Below are positions 24,322-34,176 of a stretch of DNA of 53,857 nucleotides, one piece after another (within the stretch, counting starts at the first letter, position 1; every line of letters starts with the position of its first letter). This DNA comes from Bacteroidaceae bacterium. Its GTDB lineage: Bacteria > Bacteroidota > Bacteroidia > Bacteroidales > Bacteroidaceae. Location of the stretch: the NCBI GenBank assembly GCA_017524545.1, contig JAFXVN010000045.1, positions 1-53,857 on the forward strand, in the 5' to 3' direction. Made by a program: the position numbers and the translations under genes. Below the pieces are notes generated by a model. The model was not told the DNA's origin. It worked only from the letters and a program-made list of their open reading frames with translations, and searched no databases.

Positions 24322-25091
24322 TGGGCAAAGGAAAGCTGGCAAAGTTCGCGGAAATGGCGCAGAACCCGCTTGTGGTGGAGTGTCCTATGGCTGCGGTAAT
24401 GCAGGACGAGTTTCCTTTGCGTGGCCGCTGGCATGAGGATTTCTTCCACAACGAGAACCCGATTGTGTTGGAGTTGGGATGCGGTCGCGGCGAATATACC
24501 GTAGGACTTGGCAAGCAGATGCCTGAGAAGAACTTCATCGGCGTCGATATAAAAGGTGCCCGCATGTGGACAGGTGCCAAGGAAGCTTTGCAGAGCGGCA
24601 TGAAAAACGTCGGTTTCCTGCGTACCAACATCGAGTTCATCCAGCGCTTCTTCGCACCTGATGAAGTCAGTGAGATATGGCTCACCTTCTCAGACCCTCA
24701 GATGAAGAAGGTCACAAAACGACTCACCAGCACATACTTCCTGGAACGTTACCGCCAGTTCCTTCAAGAAGGCGGACTCGTCCACCTCAAAACCGACTCT
24801 AACTTCCTCTTCACCTATACCGAGGAGATGCTTAACGCGAATGGCATCGAGGCTGTCTATAAGACGCGCAATCTCTATTGCCCCTCCTCTGGGGACGAAA
24901 TGGGGGAGAGGGCTTCCTCCATCCAGACCTACTACGAAAGCATGTGGCGTGCTCGCGGCATCGACATCAAGTATCTTTGCTTTCACCTGCCGAAGGATGG
25001 AACGCTCGTGGAGCCTGAAGTGGAGATACCCCTTGATGAATACCGCTCCTACAGCCGCGAGAAACGTAGCGGAAGCGAAAAGCACGTTTGA
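24321..25091 (+). CDS. trmB: tRNA (guanine-N7-)-methyltransferase TrmB, with palindrome insert
   Basis: SAM-dependent enzyme forming m7G46 in the tRNA variable loop. The 256 residues show the SAM site [21 protein letters not shown], the RTNIEFI segment and the TrmB motif IWLTFSDPQ (usual form FPDPW), with catalytic-region [10 protein letters not shown]. Near residues 190-198 a palindrome (24890-24913) adds about [12 protein letters not shown] between TRNLY and SIQTYYE, which are usually close together in TrmB. The start codon overlaps the stop of the coiled-coil gene. The rest of the family fold is complete, so the enzyme is probably active. Confidence 0.9.
   Translation: MGKGKLAKFAEMAQNPLVVECPMAAVMQDEFPLRGRWHEDFFHNENPIVLELGCGRGEYTVGLGKQMPEKNFIGVDIKGARMWTGAKEALQSGMKNVGFLRTNIEFIQRFFAPDEVSEIWLTFSDPQMKKVTKRLTSTYFLERYRQFLQEGGLVHLKTDSNFLFTYTEEMLNANGIEAVYKTRNLYCPSSGDEMGERASSIQTYYESMWRARGIDIKYLCFHLPKDGTLVEPEVEIPLDEYRSYSREKRSGSEKHV
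24890..24913. repeat. GC-rich palindrome inside trmB
   Basis: GCCCCTCCTCTGGGG, then an ACGAAAT spacer region, then GGGGGAGAGGGC: an imperfect inverted repeat related to the GCCCTCTCCCCC...GGGGGAG elements. It is read in-frame in the C-terminal part of TrmB. Confidence 0.65.
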
Positions 25092-25094
25092 GAA

Positions 25095-25123
25095 ATTGAA
25101 AGTTGATAATTGAAAGTTGATAA
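25095..25123 (+). repeat. Heptamer array before typA
   Basis: ATTGAAAGTTGATAATTGAA and onward is two copies of a 14-mer made of 7-nt units (TTGAAAG, TTGATAA). It sits between the trmB stop (25091) and the typA ATG (25139), as part of the leader. Confidence 0.65.
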
Positions 25124-25138
25124 ATGAACATCTAATTT

Positions 25139-26941
25139 ATGCAAAGCATCAGGAACATAGCCATCATCGCGCATGTCGATCACGGCAAGACAACCCTCGT
25201 TGATAAAATGCTACTGGCTGGCAACCTCTTCCGCGAGAACCAGCAGACAGGTGAACTCATGCTCGACAACAATGAGTTGGAGCGGGAGCGCGGCATCACC
25301 ATTCTCTCAAAGAATGTCAGCATCAACTACAAGGGTACAAAGATAAATATCATTGACACACCGGGACACAGTGACTTCGGAGGCGAGGTGGAGCGCGTGC
25401 TCAACATGGCAGACGGATGCCTGCTGCTTGTCGATGCCTTCGAGGGGCCGATGCCTCAGACGCGCTTCGTCCTGCAAAAGGCTTTGCAGATTGGCTTGAA
25501 GCCTGTTGTGGTCATCAATAAGGTGGATAAGCCCAACTGCCGCCCCGAGGAGGTCTATGAGATGGTGTTCGACTTGATGTGCGACCTCGACGCCACAGAA
25601 GAACAGCTCGACTTCCCTGTTATCTATGGTTCTGCCAAGCAGGGCTGGATGGCAGAGGATTGGCAGACACCCACGGAGGACATCACCTATCTGCTCGACT
25701 GCATCCTCAAATACATCCCTGGGCCAGAAATGTTGGAAGGCACGCCTCAGATGCTCATTACGAGTCTCGACTACAGCAATTATACTGGTCGCATCGCTGT
25801 GGGGCGCGTCCATCGCGGCACATTGCGCGAAGGCATGAACATCACGATAGCTCATCGCAATGGAGAGAAGGAGAAGACACGCATCAAGGAACTACATACC
25901 TTTACGGGCATGGGGCGGCAGAAAACCACCGAGGTCAGTTCGGGCGACATCTGTGCCATCGTCGGTTTGGAGCATTTCGAGATAGGCGACACGCTTTGCG
26001 ACTTCGAGAACCCAGAACCGCTGCCACCCATCAGCATCGACGAGCCTACGATGTCCATGCTCTTCACCATCAACGACTCACCTTTCTTTGGCAAGGAAGG
26101 CAAGTATTGCACCAGCCGTCACATTGGAGAACGCTTGGAGCGCGAGCTTGAGAAGAACCTTGCCCTTCGCGTCGAGGTGCCGGAAGGTTATACCGACCGT
26201 TGGATTGTTTCGGGTCGTGGCGTGTTGCATCTGTCCGTCCTCATCGAAACAATACGTCGCGAAGGCTACGAACTGCAGGTCGGCCAGCCGCAGGTTATCT
26301 ATAAGAAAATCGACGGCGTGAAGTGCGAACCCATCGAGGAAATGACCATCAATGTGCCTGAGGAGTTCGCATCGAAGATGATAGACATGGTGACACGTCG
26401 GAAAGGCGAGATGACAAGCATGGAGAGTCAGGGCGAGCGCGTTAACATCGAGTTCTTGATTCCCTCTCGTGGCATTATTGGTTTGCGCACAAACATGCTT
26501 ACTGCAAGTCAGGGCGAAGCCATCATTGCACACCGTTTCAAGGAATATCAGCCTTATAAGGGCGACATCAACCGTCGCGTCAATGGTTCGCTTATCGCTT
26601 TGGAGAGCGGTAATGCATACGCATACGCCATCGACCACCTTCAGGACAGAGGCCGCTTCTTCATCGAGCCGCAAGACCAGGTCTATGCTGGTCAAGTTGT
26701 GGGCGAGCATGTGCATGAGAACGACATTGTCATCAATGTTTGCAAGGCAAAGCAGCTCACCAATGTCCGGGCAAGCGGCACAGACGAAAAGGCTCACATC
26801 ATCCCTGCCACCATTTTCTCGCTCGAAGAAGCCCTTGAGTACATCAAAGCAGATGAATACGTTGAAGTTACGCCCAAGAGTATGCGAATGCGCAAGGTCA
26901 TCCTCGACCACTTGGAGAGGAAGAGGGCGAATAAAGAATAA
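25139..26941 (+). CDS. typA: Ribosome-associated GTPase TypA/BipA
   Basis: Translational GTPase of 600 residues, the usual length of TypA/BipA. It binds the ribosome, assists 50S assembly and matters under stress or low temperature in bacteria studied. The G motifs are intact: AHVDHGKTT (P-loop), RERGITI (switch I), DTPGHSDF with the catalytic His, and NKVDKP. Beta-barrel domain II, the EF-G-like III/V domains and the TypA-specific C-terminus ([16 protein letters not shown]) follow. It contrasts with the EF-G2 gene in this window, whose switch II is altered. It is probably read with the coiled-coil/trmB genes. Confidence 0.95.
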   Translation: MQSIRNIAIIAHVDHGKTTLVDKMLLAGNLFRENQQTGELMLDNNELERERGITILSKNVSINYKGTKINIIDTPGHSDFGGEVERVLNMADGCLLLVDAFEGPMPQTRFVLQKALQIGLKPVVVINKVDKPNCRPEEVYEMVFDLMCDLDATEEQLDFPVIYGSAKQGWMAEDWQTPTEDITYLLDCILKYIPGPEMLEGTPQMLITSLDYSNYTGRIAVGRVHRGTLREGMNITIAHRNGEKEKTRIKELHTFTGMGRQKTTEVSSGDICAIVGLEHFEIGDTLCDFENPEPLPPISIDEPTMSMLFTINDSPFFGKEGKYCTSRHIGERLERELEKNLALRVEVPEGYTDRWIVSGRGVLHLSVLIETIRREGYELQVGQPQVIYKKIDGVKCEPIEEMTINVPEEFASKMIDMVTRRKGEMTSMESQGERVNIEFLIPSRGIIGLRTNMLTASQGEAIIAHRFKEYQPYKGDINRRVNGSLIALESGNAYAYAIDHLQDRGRFFIEPQDQVYAGQVVGEHVHENDIVINVCKAKQLTNVRASGTDEKAHIIPATIFSLEEALEYIKADEYVEVTPKSMRMRKVILDHLERKRANKE

Positions 26942-26944
26942 GTA

Positions 26945-27086
26945 GCCTCCCCCGTCCCCTCCGAAGGAGGGGGGAACGGAAGATGCCATACATTGCGCTG
27001 TTATGAAAGCACTGTCATATCGACTTATATCATTATACATGCTTGCTTCGTCCGTTCTCCCCTCCTTTGGAGGGGACGGGGGAGGC
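26945..27086. repeat. MITE-like palindromic element containing a start codon
   Basis: The left arm (26945-26980) GCCTCCCCCGTCCCCTCCGA and onward, and the right arm (27051-27086) ending GGGGACGGGGGAGGC, are reverse complements over about 35 bp with few mismatches. Each arm is itself palindromic. About 70 bp lies between. It has the same arms as the element in the rRNA spacer (113-298). The ATG of the following glycosidase lies inside the interior, and the right arm is translated. Confidence 0.85.
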
Positions 27087-28865
27087 TTCGGGGGGTCTCT
27101 TGTTGCCTTCGATGCTCTTGGCCGTGCTCTTCCCACTTCCGTGGAATGCCCCCTCAAAACCGATGGCAAGCCGCGAACCGTCGGCATCTTCTATATCACT
27201 TGGCACACACCCGACCATCACGACGGACAGCCCTATACCTACGACGTGACGAGGCGCGTAGAGGCAGATTCCATGTGTACGCGAGGCAATCCGGATTTCC
27301 CTTACGCAACCTACCATTGGGGCGAGCCTGAGTACGGCTACTTCCTGAGTAAAGACAAGTATGTCATCTTCCACGACCTCTCGATGCTTGCTGATGCAGG
27401 TGTCGATGTTCTCATCATGGACGTGACCAATGCCGTATGCTACTGGGAAGAGTGGGAGGTTCTTTTTCAAACGATGCAGGAGATGAAAGCCCAGGGCAAC
27501 CAAGTGCCAAAGTTCTGCTTCTGGGCGTTCAACGGCAATGTCATTGATGTGGTGCAGAGTCTTTACGAACGCTTCTACAAGACACCACGCTACGAGGATT
27601 GTTGGTTCTATTGGGATGGCAAACCGTTGCTGCTTTACAACGCCACTCCAAGCGTTGATGCCAATCCTAACGGCGGGCAGAAAGGCAAGCAGGACTATAG
27701 CGACGAGGTGAAGCAGTTCTTCACGCTTCGCAACATGTGGTGGGGCTATCACTCTTGGGCAGGCGCACCATACGTTGGAGGCGAAGACAAGTGGAGCTTT
27801 GGCTATGAGCTTAATGACAAGAATGTGGCTGCTCTCACTCCCAAGGAACTTTGCTCCAAGCATCAGGGCCGCCTCGAGGAGATGGCTGTCACACCTGCAC
27901 AGCATCCCATCAGCATTACAGGCAAGAGTTGGCGCAGGGAGACTTTGGAGCCAACCCTTGATGGAAAAGACATGCCACGACGTACGTTTGTGCCTTGGCT
28001 TGGGGAGGAACGCGACACTCCCACACAGTATGGCATCTATTTCCAAGACCGTTGGGACGAAGCCTTACAGGTTGACCCCGACTTCATCTACCTCAATGAC
28101 TGGAACGAATGGACGGCAGGCAAGTACCGCAACGGCAAAGACCCGTCGGGGCAGGCGGACATGCACATCGATTACCTTGGCAGGAAGGACAATCCTTTTT
28201 ACTTCGTTGACCAGTACAATGCCGAGTTCAACCGCACCATTGCACCCATGAAAGGCGGATGGACGGACAACTACTATATGCAGATGGTGCAGAATATCCG
28301 TCGCTACAAAGGTGTGGCTCCTGTGCCAGTCCATCATGGCTATCAGCAGATTAAGCTCGACGGAAAGCTCGACGAGTGGCAGCCCGACAGCAGCTTCCTC
28401 GACACTCGAGGGGATGTCATTCACCGTGACCACGATGGCTATGGCGACCATCACTACACCGACAATAGCGGCCGCAACGATATAATACGTTGCCTTGTTG
28501 CAGTTGATAAGAAGAACATTTACTTTGCTGCAGAGACAGCAGCCCCCCTTACACCCAGCACAGACCAGAATTGGATGCTGCTCTACATCGACACAGACGA
28601 GGACGGCGAGTACGAGTACTTAATTCAAAATGCAAAATTTATAAATTCAAAAGGCGAGGACTTCGACATCAGTCAGGCTGTTGGAGAGAAGAGCCTCGAA
28701 ATCGCCATCCCACGCAAGTTGCTCGGCATGACAGGAAAGAAGTTCAGTTACCGCTTCAAATGGGCCGACAATCCTTCCGACCCAGACGACATCATCAGCA
28801 TTTCAACCACAGGCGACACTGCCCCCAACCGTCGTTTCGCCTATCGTTTCGTTTGGGAGAGGTAG
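27003..28865 (+). CDS. GH71/GH99-like glycosidase with CBM9-like C-terminus
   Basis: A 620-residue putative exported enzyme. The N-terminal 35 residues (MKALSYRLISLYMLASSVLP and onward) are encoded by the palindromic element; they include a short hydrophobic stretch that might act as signal peptide, then a Gly-rich PSFGGDGGG run. The catalytic part (about 55-430) begins VGIFYITWHT and includes GVDVLIMDVTNA, FCFWAFNG, WFYWDGKPLLLYN and FIYLNDWNEW, a pattern I associate with GH71/GH99-like (beta/alpha)8 enzymes. From about residue 445 a CBM9-like domain follows (IKLDGKLDEWQ...NIYFAAET). A heptamer-type A-rich insert (28621-28651, about QNAKFINSK) interrupts this domain in-frame. The substrate is unknown and the family call is moderate. 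Confidence 0.7.
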   Translation: MKALSYRLISLYMLASSVLPSFGGDGGGFGGSLVAFDALGRALPTSVECPLKTDGKPRTVGIFYITWHTPDHHDGQPYTYDVTRRVEADSMCTRGNPDFPYATYHWGEPEYGYFLSKDKYVIFHDLSMLADAGVDVLIMDVTNAVCYWEEWEVLFQTMQEMKAQGNQVPKFCFWAFNGNVIDVVQSLYERFYKTPRYEDCWFYWDGKPLLLYNATPSVDANPNGGQKGKQDYSDEVKQFFTLRNMWWGYHSWAGAPYVGGEDKWSFGYELNDKNVAALTPKELCSKHQGRLEEMAVTPAQHPISITGKSWRRETLEPTLDGKDMPRRTFVPWLGEERDTPTQYGIYFQDRWDEALQVDPDFIYLNDWNEWTAGKYRNGKDPSGQADMHIDYLGRKDNPFYFVDQYNAEFNRTIAPMKGGWTDNYYMQMVQNIRRYKGVAPVPVHHGYQQIKLDGKLDEWQPDSSFLDTRGDVIHRDHDGYGDHHYTDNSGRNDIIRCLVAVDKKNIYFAAETAAPLTPSTDQNWMLLYIDTDEDGEYEYLIQNAKFINSKGEDFDISQAVGEKSLEIAIPRKLLGMTGKKFSYRFKWADNPSDPDDIISISTTGDTAPNRRFAYRFVWER

Positions 28866-28934
28866 TATTCTTCACATTACTTTATAACATTACAGGCGGA
28901 TTTGCTATTGTAAGGCAAATGCGATGCCTGTTTT

Positions 28935-28966
28935 TTTGCTTGTTAGGATAATTATTTGTACTTTTG
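28935..28966 (+). promoter_or_regulatory. Promoter of the leuA-leuC-leuD-cimA-like operon
   Basis: TTTG (28935-28938), 20-nt spacer, TACTTTTG (28959-28966): full Bacteroidetes consensus, 52 bp before the leuA ATG. No leader peptide rich in leucine codons is visible. Confidence 0.8.
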
Positions 28967-29018
28967 CACGCGCAAAGTAAATGTTAAAATGATAAAGAGT
29001 TAAAAAGGTAAACATTCA

Positions 29019-30518
29019 ATGGATAAGCTTTTTATATTCGACACGACTTTGAGGGACGGCGAGCAGGTGCCCGGATGCCAACTCAACACAGTCGAGAAGA
29101 TACAGGTCGCCAAGCAGCTTGAGGCACTTGGCGTGGATGTTATCGAGGCTGGTTTCCCCATCAGCAGCCCGGGCGACTTCAACAGTGTAATCGAAATCAG
29201 TAAGGCGGTGACTTGGCCCACTATCTGTGCCTTGACACGTGCCGTGGAGAAGGACATCGACTGCGCTGCAGAGGCTCTGAAGTATGCCAAGCACAAGCGC
29301 ATACATACGGGTATCGGCACAAGCGAAAGCCATATCCGCTACAAGTTCAACTCTACGCCAGAGGAAATCATCGAGCGTGCTGTGGCGGCTGTGAAGTATG
29401 CCAAAAGGTATGTCGAGGATGTGGAGTTCTATGCCGAAGACGCGGGTCGCACGGACAACGAGTATCTGGCTCGCGTCATCGATGCGGTCACGAAGGCAGG
29501 TGCTACGGTCTGCAACATCCCCGATACGACAGGCTTCCGCACGCCATACGAGTACGGCGAGAAGATTAAGTACCTCTACGAGCATGTCGATGCCTTTGCT
29601 GCTGGCAAGAGCATCCTCTCCACCCATTGCCACAACGACCTCGGTATGGCAACCGCCAACACGGTGGCTGGTGTGCTGAACGGGGCGCGTCAGGCTGAGG
29701 TGACGATTAACGGCATCGGCGAGCGTGCTGGCAACACTTCCCTCGAAGAGATTGCCATGATATTCAAGACGCATCCCGACCTCGGCATCGAGACGAACAT
29801 CAACACGACGAAGATTTATCCGTCGAGCCGCATGGTCAGCTCCCTGATGAACATGCCCGTGCAGCCCAACAAAGCCGTTGTGGGCAGGAACGCCTTCGCC
29901 CACAGCAGCGGCATCCATCAGGACGGTGTCTTGAAGAACGCCTCCACATACGAGATTATGGATCCGAAGGATGTGGGCATCGACGACAACGCTATCGTTC
30001 TGACAGCTCGCAGCGGTCGTGCGGCACTGAAGCATCGCCTCAGCGTGAATGGTGTGGAGATTGACGGCGAACGTCTCGACAAGATTTACGAGGAGTTCCT
30101 GAAGCTGGCCGACAAAAAGAAGGAGATTACCGACGACGATATCCTTGTCCTTGCTGGTGCAGACCGTTCTGCAACCCACAACATCAAGCTCGACTACCTG
30201 CAGGTTACGACGGGCAAGGGTGTTCGCAGCGTTGCCAGCATCGGTCTCATCATTGCCAACGAGAAGTTCGAGAGTGCAGCCTCCGGCAATGGCCCTGTGG
30301 ATGCAGCCATCAAAGCCCTCAAGACCATCATCAAGCGACAGATGACGCTCCGCGAGTTCACCATCCAGGCCATCTCGAAGGGTTCCGACGACATGGGCAA
30401 GGTGCACATGCAGGTGGAATACGACGGCAAGATTTACTACGGCTTCGGTGCCAATACCGACATCGTCACGGCCTCCGTCGAAGCATATATTGACTGTATT
30501 AACAAGTTTAAGAGTTGA
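29019..30518 (+). CDS. leuA: 2-isopropylmalate synthase
   Basis: Condenses acetyl-CoA with 2-oxoisovalerate, the first step of leucine synthesis. The 499 residues carry the signature [16 protein letters not shown], the metal-binding [14 protein letters not shown], the NGIGERAGN loop, and [18 protein letters not shown]-terminal LeuA regulatory domain, residues about 370-499, suggests leucine feedback inhibition. It is the first gene of the operon behind a consensus promoter. Its stop codon overlaps a heptamer array leading into leuC. Confidence 0.95.
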   Translation: MDKLFIFDTTLRDGEQVPGCQLNTVEKIQVAKQLEALGVDVIEAGFPISSPGDFNSVIEISKAVTWPTICALTRAVEKDIDCAAEALKYAKHKRIHTGIGTSESHIRYKFNSTPEEIIERAVAAVKYAKRYVEDVEFYAEDAGRTDNEYLARVIDAVTKAGATVCNIPDTTGFRTPYEYGEKIKYLYEHVDAFAAGKSILSTHCHNDLGMATANTVAGVLNGARQAEVTINGIGERAGNTSLEEIAMIFKTHPDLGIETNINTTKIYPSSRMVSSLMNMPVQPNKAVVGRNAFAHSSGIHQDGVLKNASTYEIMDPKDVGIDDNAIVLTARSGRAALKHRLSVNGVEIDGERLDKIYEEFLKLADKKKEITDDDILVLAGADRSATHNIKLDYLQVTTGKGVRSVASIGLIIANEKFESAASGNGPVDAAIKALKTIIKRQMTLREFTIQAISKGSDDMGKVHMQVEYDGKIYYGFGANTDIVTASVEAYIDCINKFKS

Positions 30519-30535
30519 AAGTTGAAAATTGAAAG
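30513..30535 (+). repeat. Heptamer array before leuC
   Basis: AGTTGAAAGTTGAAAATTGA and onward (period 7) overlaps the leuA stop codon and ends two bases before the leuC ATG. Confidence 0.65.
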
Positions 30536-30537
30536 CT

Positions 30538-31938
30538 ATGAAGACGCTCTTTGATAAAATATGGGATAAACATGTCGTGCAGAATGTAGAGGATGGCCCT
30601 ACACAACTTTATATTGACCGCTTGTATGCACACGAGGTGACAAGTCCGCAGGCTTTCGATACATTGCGCGACAAAGGCATCAAGCCTTTCCGTCCCGACC
30701 ATATCGTCGCTATGCCCGACCACAACACACCGAGCGACCAGCAGGAACGTATCGACGACCCTGTAGGGCGCAAGCAGGTGGAGACACTGGCCGCCAATTG
30801 CAAGGAGTTTGGCATCCGCCACTTCGCGATGGGCACGAAGGACAACGGCATCATCCATGTCGTAGGGCCGGAGAAGGGACTTTCCCTGCCGGGCATGACG
30901 ATTGTCTGCGGCGACTCCCACACCAGCACGCACGGTGCAGTAGGAGCCATCGCAATGGGTATCGGCACGAGCGAGGTGGCTCAGGTGCTGGCTTCTCAGT
31001 GCATCCTCCAGCAGAAGCCCAAGACGATGCGAATCAACATCGAGGGCGAGCTTCAGCCTGGCGTTACCGCTAAGGACGTTGCTCTCTACATCATGGCACA
31101 GATGACCACCAGCGGAGCAACTGGCTATGCCGTGGAATATGCAGGCAGCACGATTCGTAACATGTCGATGGAAGGCCGCCTCACGCTCTCCAATCTCTCC
31201 ATTGAGATGGGTAGCCGTGCCGGCATCATTGCTCCCGACGAGACCACCTTTGCCTACCTGAAAGGTCGTGAGTATGCGCCGAAGGGTGAGGCATGGGACA
31301 AGGCAGTGGAGGAATGGAAGAAGCTTAAGAGCGACGATGACGCCGTTTTTGATAAGGAAGTGACCTATCGTGCCGAGGACATCAAGCCTCGCATCACCTA
31401 CGGCACAAACCCGGGTGCAGGCATTGCCATCGACGAGTGCATTCCTAACCTCGAAAGCATCCCCGAAGCCGACCGCGCCCAGTTCCTTGCCCAGCTCGAC
31501 TATATGCAATTCAAGCCTGGACAAATGCTTGAAGGAACGCCTGTAGATTATTGTTTTTTAGGGGCTTGTACCAATGGCCGCATCGAGGACTTCCGCGCCT
31601 TTGCCTCAGTTGTGAAGGGCAAGAAGAAGGCCGATAGCGTGGTAGCATGGCTTGTGCCTGGCAGTTGGCTTGTGCGTCAGCAGATTATTGACGAGGGCAT
31701 CGACAAAGTTCTCGAAGAGGCAGGCTTTGAACTGCGCTTGCCCAGCTGCTCTGCTTGCTTGGCAATGAATCCCGATAAGGTTCCCGCAGGCAAGCTTGCC
31801 ATCTCTACCAGCAACCGCAACTTCGTCGGCCGTCAAGGTCCCGGCGCAAGGACTGTCCTTGCCTCGCCGTTGGTCGTAGCGGCAAGTGCAATCACAGGTG
31901 TAATTACTGACCCAAGAAAAATCGATGAGGTTCAATAA
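30538..31938 (+). CDS. leuC: 3-isopropylmalate dehydratase large subunit
   Basis: Aconitase-type [4Fe-4S] subunit that isomerises 2- to 3-isopropylmalate with LeuD. It probably also serves citramalate if the downstream synthase makes it. The ATG at 30538 ([14 protein letters not shown]) is chosen because the upstream in-frame TTG lies in a repeat. Cluster ligands are Cys344 (GACTNGR) and Cys404/Cys407 (SCSACLAMN); [20 protein letters not shown] is also typical. Length 466 is standard. Confidence 0.95.
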   Translation: MKTLFDKIWDKHVVQNVEDGPTQLYIDRLYAHEVTSPQAFDTLRDKGIKPFRPDHIVAMPDHNTPSDQQERIDDPVGRKQVETLAANCKEFGIRHFAMGTKDNGIIHVVGPEKGLSLPGMTIVCGDSHTSTHGAVGAIAMGIGTSEVAQVLASQCILQQKPKTMRINIEGELQPGVTAKDVALYIMAQMTTSGATGYAVEYAGSTIRNMSMEGRLTLSNLSIEMGSRAGIIAPDETTFAYLKGREYAPKGEAWDKAVEEWKKLKSDDDAVFDKEVTYRAEDIKPRITYGTNPGAGIAIDECIPNLESIPEADRAQFLAQLDYMQFKPGQMLEGTPVDYCFLGACTNGRIEDFRAFASVVKGKKKADSVVAWLVPGSWLVRQQIIDEGIDKVLEEAGFELRLPSCSACLAMNPDKVPAGKLAISTSNRNFVGRQGPGARTVLASPLVVAASAITGVITDPRKIDEVQ

Positions 31939-31964
31939 CCTATAACCAATAACCTATAACCATT
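31937..31964 (+). repeat. Heptamer array abutting the leuD start codon
   Basis: Four exact 7-nt steps, AACCTAT AACCAAT AACCTAT then AACCATT, run directly into the ATG at 31965. The first unit overlaps the leuC stop codon. It occupies the whole ribosome-binding region. Confidence 0.75.
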
Positions 31965-32579
31965 ATGTCTAAGCAGAAATTCGACATCATACAGTCAACA
32001 TGCTTGCCTATTGAGATAGACAATTGCAACACAGACCTCATCATTCCTGCACGTTACTTGGCAAGTACGACGCGCGACCCGAAGTTCTTTGGCGATGCTT
32101 TCATGCACGACCTTCGCTACGGTGCCGATGGCAAGCCCGTAGAGGACTTCGTGATGAACCAGCCTGACTATAGCGAGGCTCCGAAGCACGGCATTCACGA
32201 AATCATCATCGGCGGACAGAACTGGGGCTCTGGCTCCAGCCGCGAACATGCAGCATGGGCAATTGCAGGCTATGGGGTTCGTGTGGTCATCAGCAGCAGC
32301 TTTGCTGACATCCATCGCAACAACCTCCTGAACTGCTTCGTGCTGCCTGTCGTGGTAAGCCGCGAGTTCCAGCAAGAGCTTTTCCAGACAGTCAAGGACA
32401 ACCCTAAGGCCGAAGTCAAAGTGGACGTTCCCAACCAGACCGTCACCAACCTCACAACAGGTCACAGCGAGCAGTTCCCCATCAACAGTTACAAGAAATA
32501 CTGTCTGATGAATGCCTACGATGACATTGATTTCCTGCTGGCAAATACATCTAAAATAGAAGAATGGGAAAGACGATAG
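31965..32579 (+). CDS. leuD: 3-isopropylmalate dehydratase small subunit
   Basis: Swivel-domain partner of LeuC, 204 residues, the normal bacterial length. Recognised by TDLIIPARYLAST near the N-terminus and the substrate loop NWGSGSSREHAAWAI (about residues 87-101), followed by VVISSSFADIHRNNLLNC. It sits between leuC and the cimA-like gene and overlaps the latter by 16 bp, which suggests translational coupling. Confidence 0.95.
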   Translation: MSKQKFDIIQSTCLPIEIDNCNTDLIIPARYLASTTRDPKFFGDAFMHDLRYGADGKPVEDFVMNQPDYSEAPKHGIHEIIIGGQNWGSGSSREHAAWAIAGYGVRVVISSSFADIHRNNLLNCFVLPVVVSREFQQELFQTVKDNPKAEVKVDVPNQTVTNLTTGHSEQFPINSYKKYCLMNAYDDIDFLLANTSKIEEWERR

Positions 32580-34174
32580 AGATAATGGACACTACGCTGC
32601 GCGACGGCGAGCAGACGAGCGGCGTAAGCTTCATGCCTCACGAGAAGCTGATGATAGCCCGTGCCTTGCTGCAAGACCTCAATGTGGACCGCATCGAGGT
32701 GGCAAGTGCGCGTGTGTCGGAGGGCGAGATGGAGGCTGTGAAGAGCATTTCGCGTTGGGCAAGTCAGAACGGCAAGCTTGATAGGGTAGAGGTGCTTGGC
32801 TTCGTTGATGGCACGAAGAGCGTGGATTGGATTGTGGAAAGCGGCTGCCAGTGCATGAACCTTCTGTGCAAGGGCAGCAGAAAGCATTGCGAGGGTCAGT
32901 TGCACAAGACCGTCGAGGAACACATTGCCGACATCCGTCGCACAATCGCATACGCTCAGGAGAAAGGCGTTCGCGTCAATGTCTATCTCGAAGACTGGAG
33001 CAATGGCATGAAGGACAGCCCCGACTATGTCTTTGCCCTCATGGATGGACTCGCAGACATGCCCATCGAGCGATACATGCTGCCCGACACACTTGGCGTC
33101 CTCAATCCGATGGAAGTGGAAAAGTTTATCAAGCAAATGAAAGACCTACCCAAACCCTCCCTTAAAGGGAGGGCTTCCTGTGCTGTGGACTCCCTCCCTT
33201 TAAGGGAGGGCAGGGGTGGGTCTTTGGTCTCCTTCGACTTCCACGCTCACAACGACTATGACCTTGCCGTCAGCAATGTCCTCGCCGCTGTCACGGCAGG
33301 CTGTCAGGGCATCCATACCAGCGTCAATGGCTTAGGAGAGCGTGCAGGCAATGCACCGCTTGCCAGCGTGCAGGCTGTGCTGAAAGACCATCTTCACGTT
33401 CAAACCAATATCAATGAAAGTCGTCTGGGCGAAGTGTCGCGCCTCGTGGAAAGCTATAGCGGCATCGCCATTCCACCTAATAAGCCCATCACGGGCGAGA
33501 GTGTCTTCACGCAGGTTGCTGGTGTTCATGCCGACGGCGACAACAAGGCCGGACTCTACCAGAACGCCCTCTTGCCCGAACGCTTCGGTCGCAAGCGCGA
33601 GTATGCCCTTGGCAAGAACTCGGGCAAAGCGAATATCCTCCGCAACCTTGAAGAGCTTGGCCTCGAACTATCGCCCGAACAGACGAAACGTGTCACGGAA
33701 CGCATCATCGAGCTGGGCGACAAGAAGGAACTCGTCACACAGGAAGACCTTCCCTATATCGTTAGCGACGTCCTGAAGCACGGCGCACCCGAAGAGCACG
33801 TCAAACTGCTTTCGTATGTGGTGACGACGGCTTACGGCCTCAAACCCCTTGCCAGTGTTCGCCTTGAAGTGAACGGCGAGACCTACGAAGAGAGCGCGAA
33901 GGGCGATGGTCAGTTCGATGCCTTCGTGCGTGCCATCCGCCATATCTACAAGAACCGCCTCGGTCGCTCGTTCCCCTGGCTCACCAACTACACCGTCAGC
34001 ATCCCGCCAGGCGGCCGTACCGATGCCCTCGTGCAGACCGTCATCACCTGGAACTGGAACGACCGCGTCCTCCGCACCCGTGGCCTCGATGCCGACCAGA
34101 CCGAAGCCGCCATCAAGAGCACCATCAAGATGCTCAATCTCCTGGAAGACGAATCGAAAGGGGCTGGAAATTAG
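32564..34174 (+). CDS. Citramalate/2-isopropylmalate synthase-like enzyme (CimA/LeuA family) with palindrome insert
   Basis: A 536-residue HMGL-family acyltransferase. Motifs are [31 protein letters not shown] (metal), NGLGERAGNAPL and GVHADGD, with a C-terminal LeuA-type regulatory domain from about residue 390. It is divergent from the leuA of the same operon and resembles the second synthase in Bacteroides leu clusters. It may make (R)-citramalate for isoleucine synthesis or a longer-chain product. Residues about 194-220 are encoded by two palindromes (33142-33223) placed just before the FDFHAHND strand, where homologues have only a few residues. It overlaps leuD by 16 bp. No leuB follows. 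Confidence 0.82.
   Translation: MGKTIEIMDTTLRDGEQTSGVSFMPHEKLMIARALLQDLNVDRIEVASARVSEGEMEAVKSISRWASQNGKLDRVEVLGFVDGTKSVDWIVESGCQCMNLLCKGSRKHCEGQLHKTVEEHIADIRRTIAYAQEKGVRVNVYLEDWSNGMKDSPDYVFALMDGLADMPIERYMLPDTLGVLNPMEVEKFIKQMKDLPKPSLKGRASCAVDSLPLREGRGGSLVSFDFHAHNDYDLAVSNVLAAVTAGCQGIHTSVNGLGERAGNAPLASVQAVLKDHLHVQTNINESRLGEVSRLVESYSGIAIPPNKPITGESVFTQVAGVHADGDNKAGLYQNALLPERFGRKREYALGKNSGKANILRNLEELGLELSPEQTKRVTERIIELGDKKELVTQEDLPYIVSDVLKHGAPEEHVKLLSYVVTTAYGLKPLASVRLEVNGETYEESAKGDGQFDAFVRAIRHIYKNRLGRSFPWLTNYTVSIPPGGRTDALVQTVITWNWNDRVLRTRGLDADQTEAAIKSTIKMLNLLEDESKGAGN
33142..33223. repeat. Paired GC-rich palindromes with 32-bp inverted arms inside the cimA-like gene
   Basis: The left arm 33142-33173 (AGACCTACCCAAACCCTCCC then TTAAAGGGAGGG) and right arm 33192-33223 are inverted copies with about three differences, separated by 18 bp. 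Each holds the palindrome CCCTCCCTTAAAGGGAGGG. The architecture equals that of the rRNA spacer element, but with a TTAA centre and short interior. The whole unit is translated in-frame. Confidence 0.8.
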
Positions 34175-34176
34175 GG

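Noticed and set aside
30529-30537. Earlier leuC start at a TTG
   Set aside because: It lies in a heptamer array; the ATG at 30538 gives the normal LeuC N-terminus.
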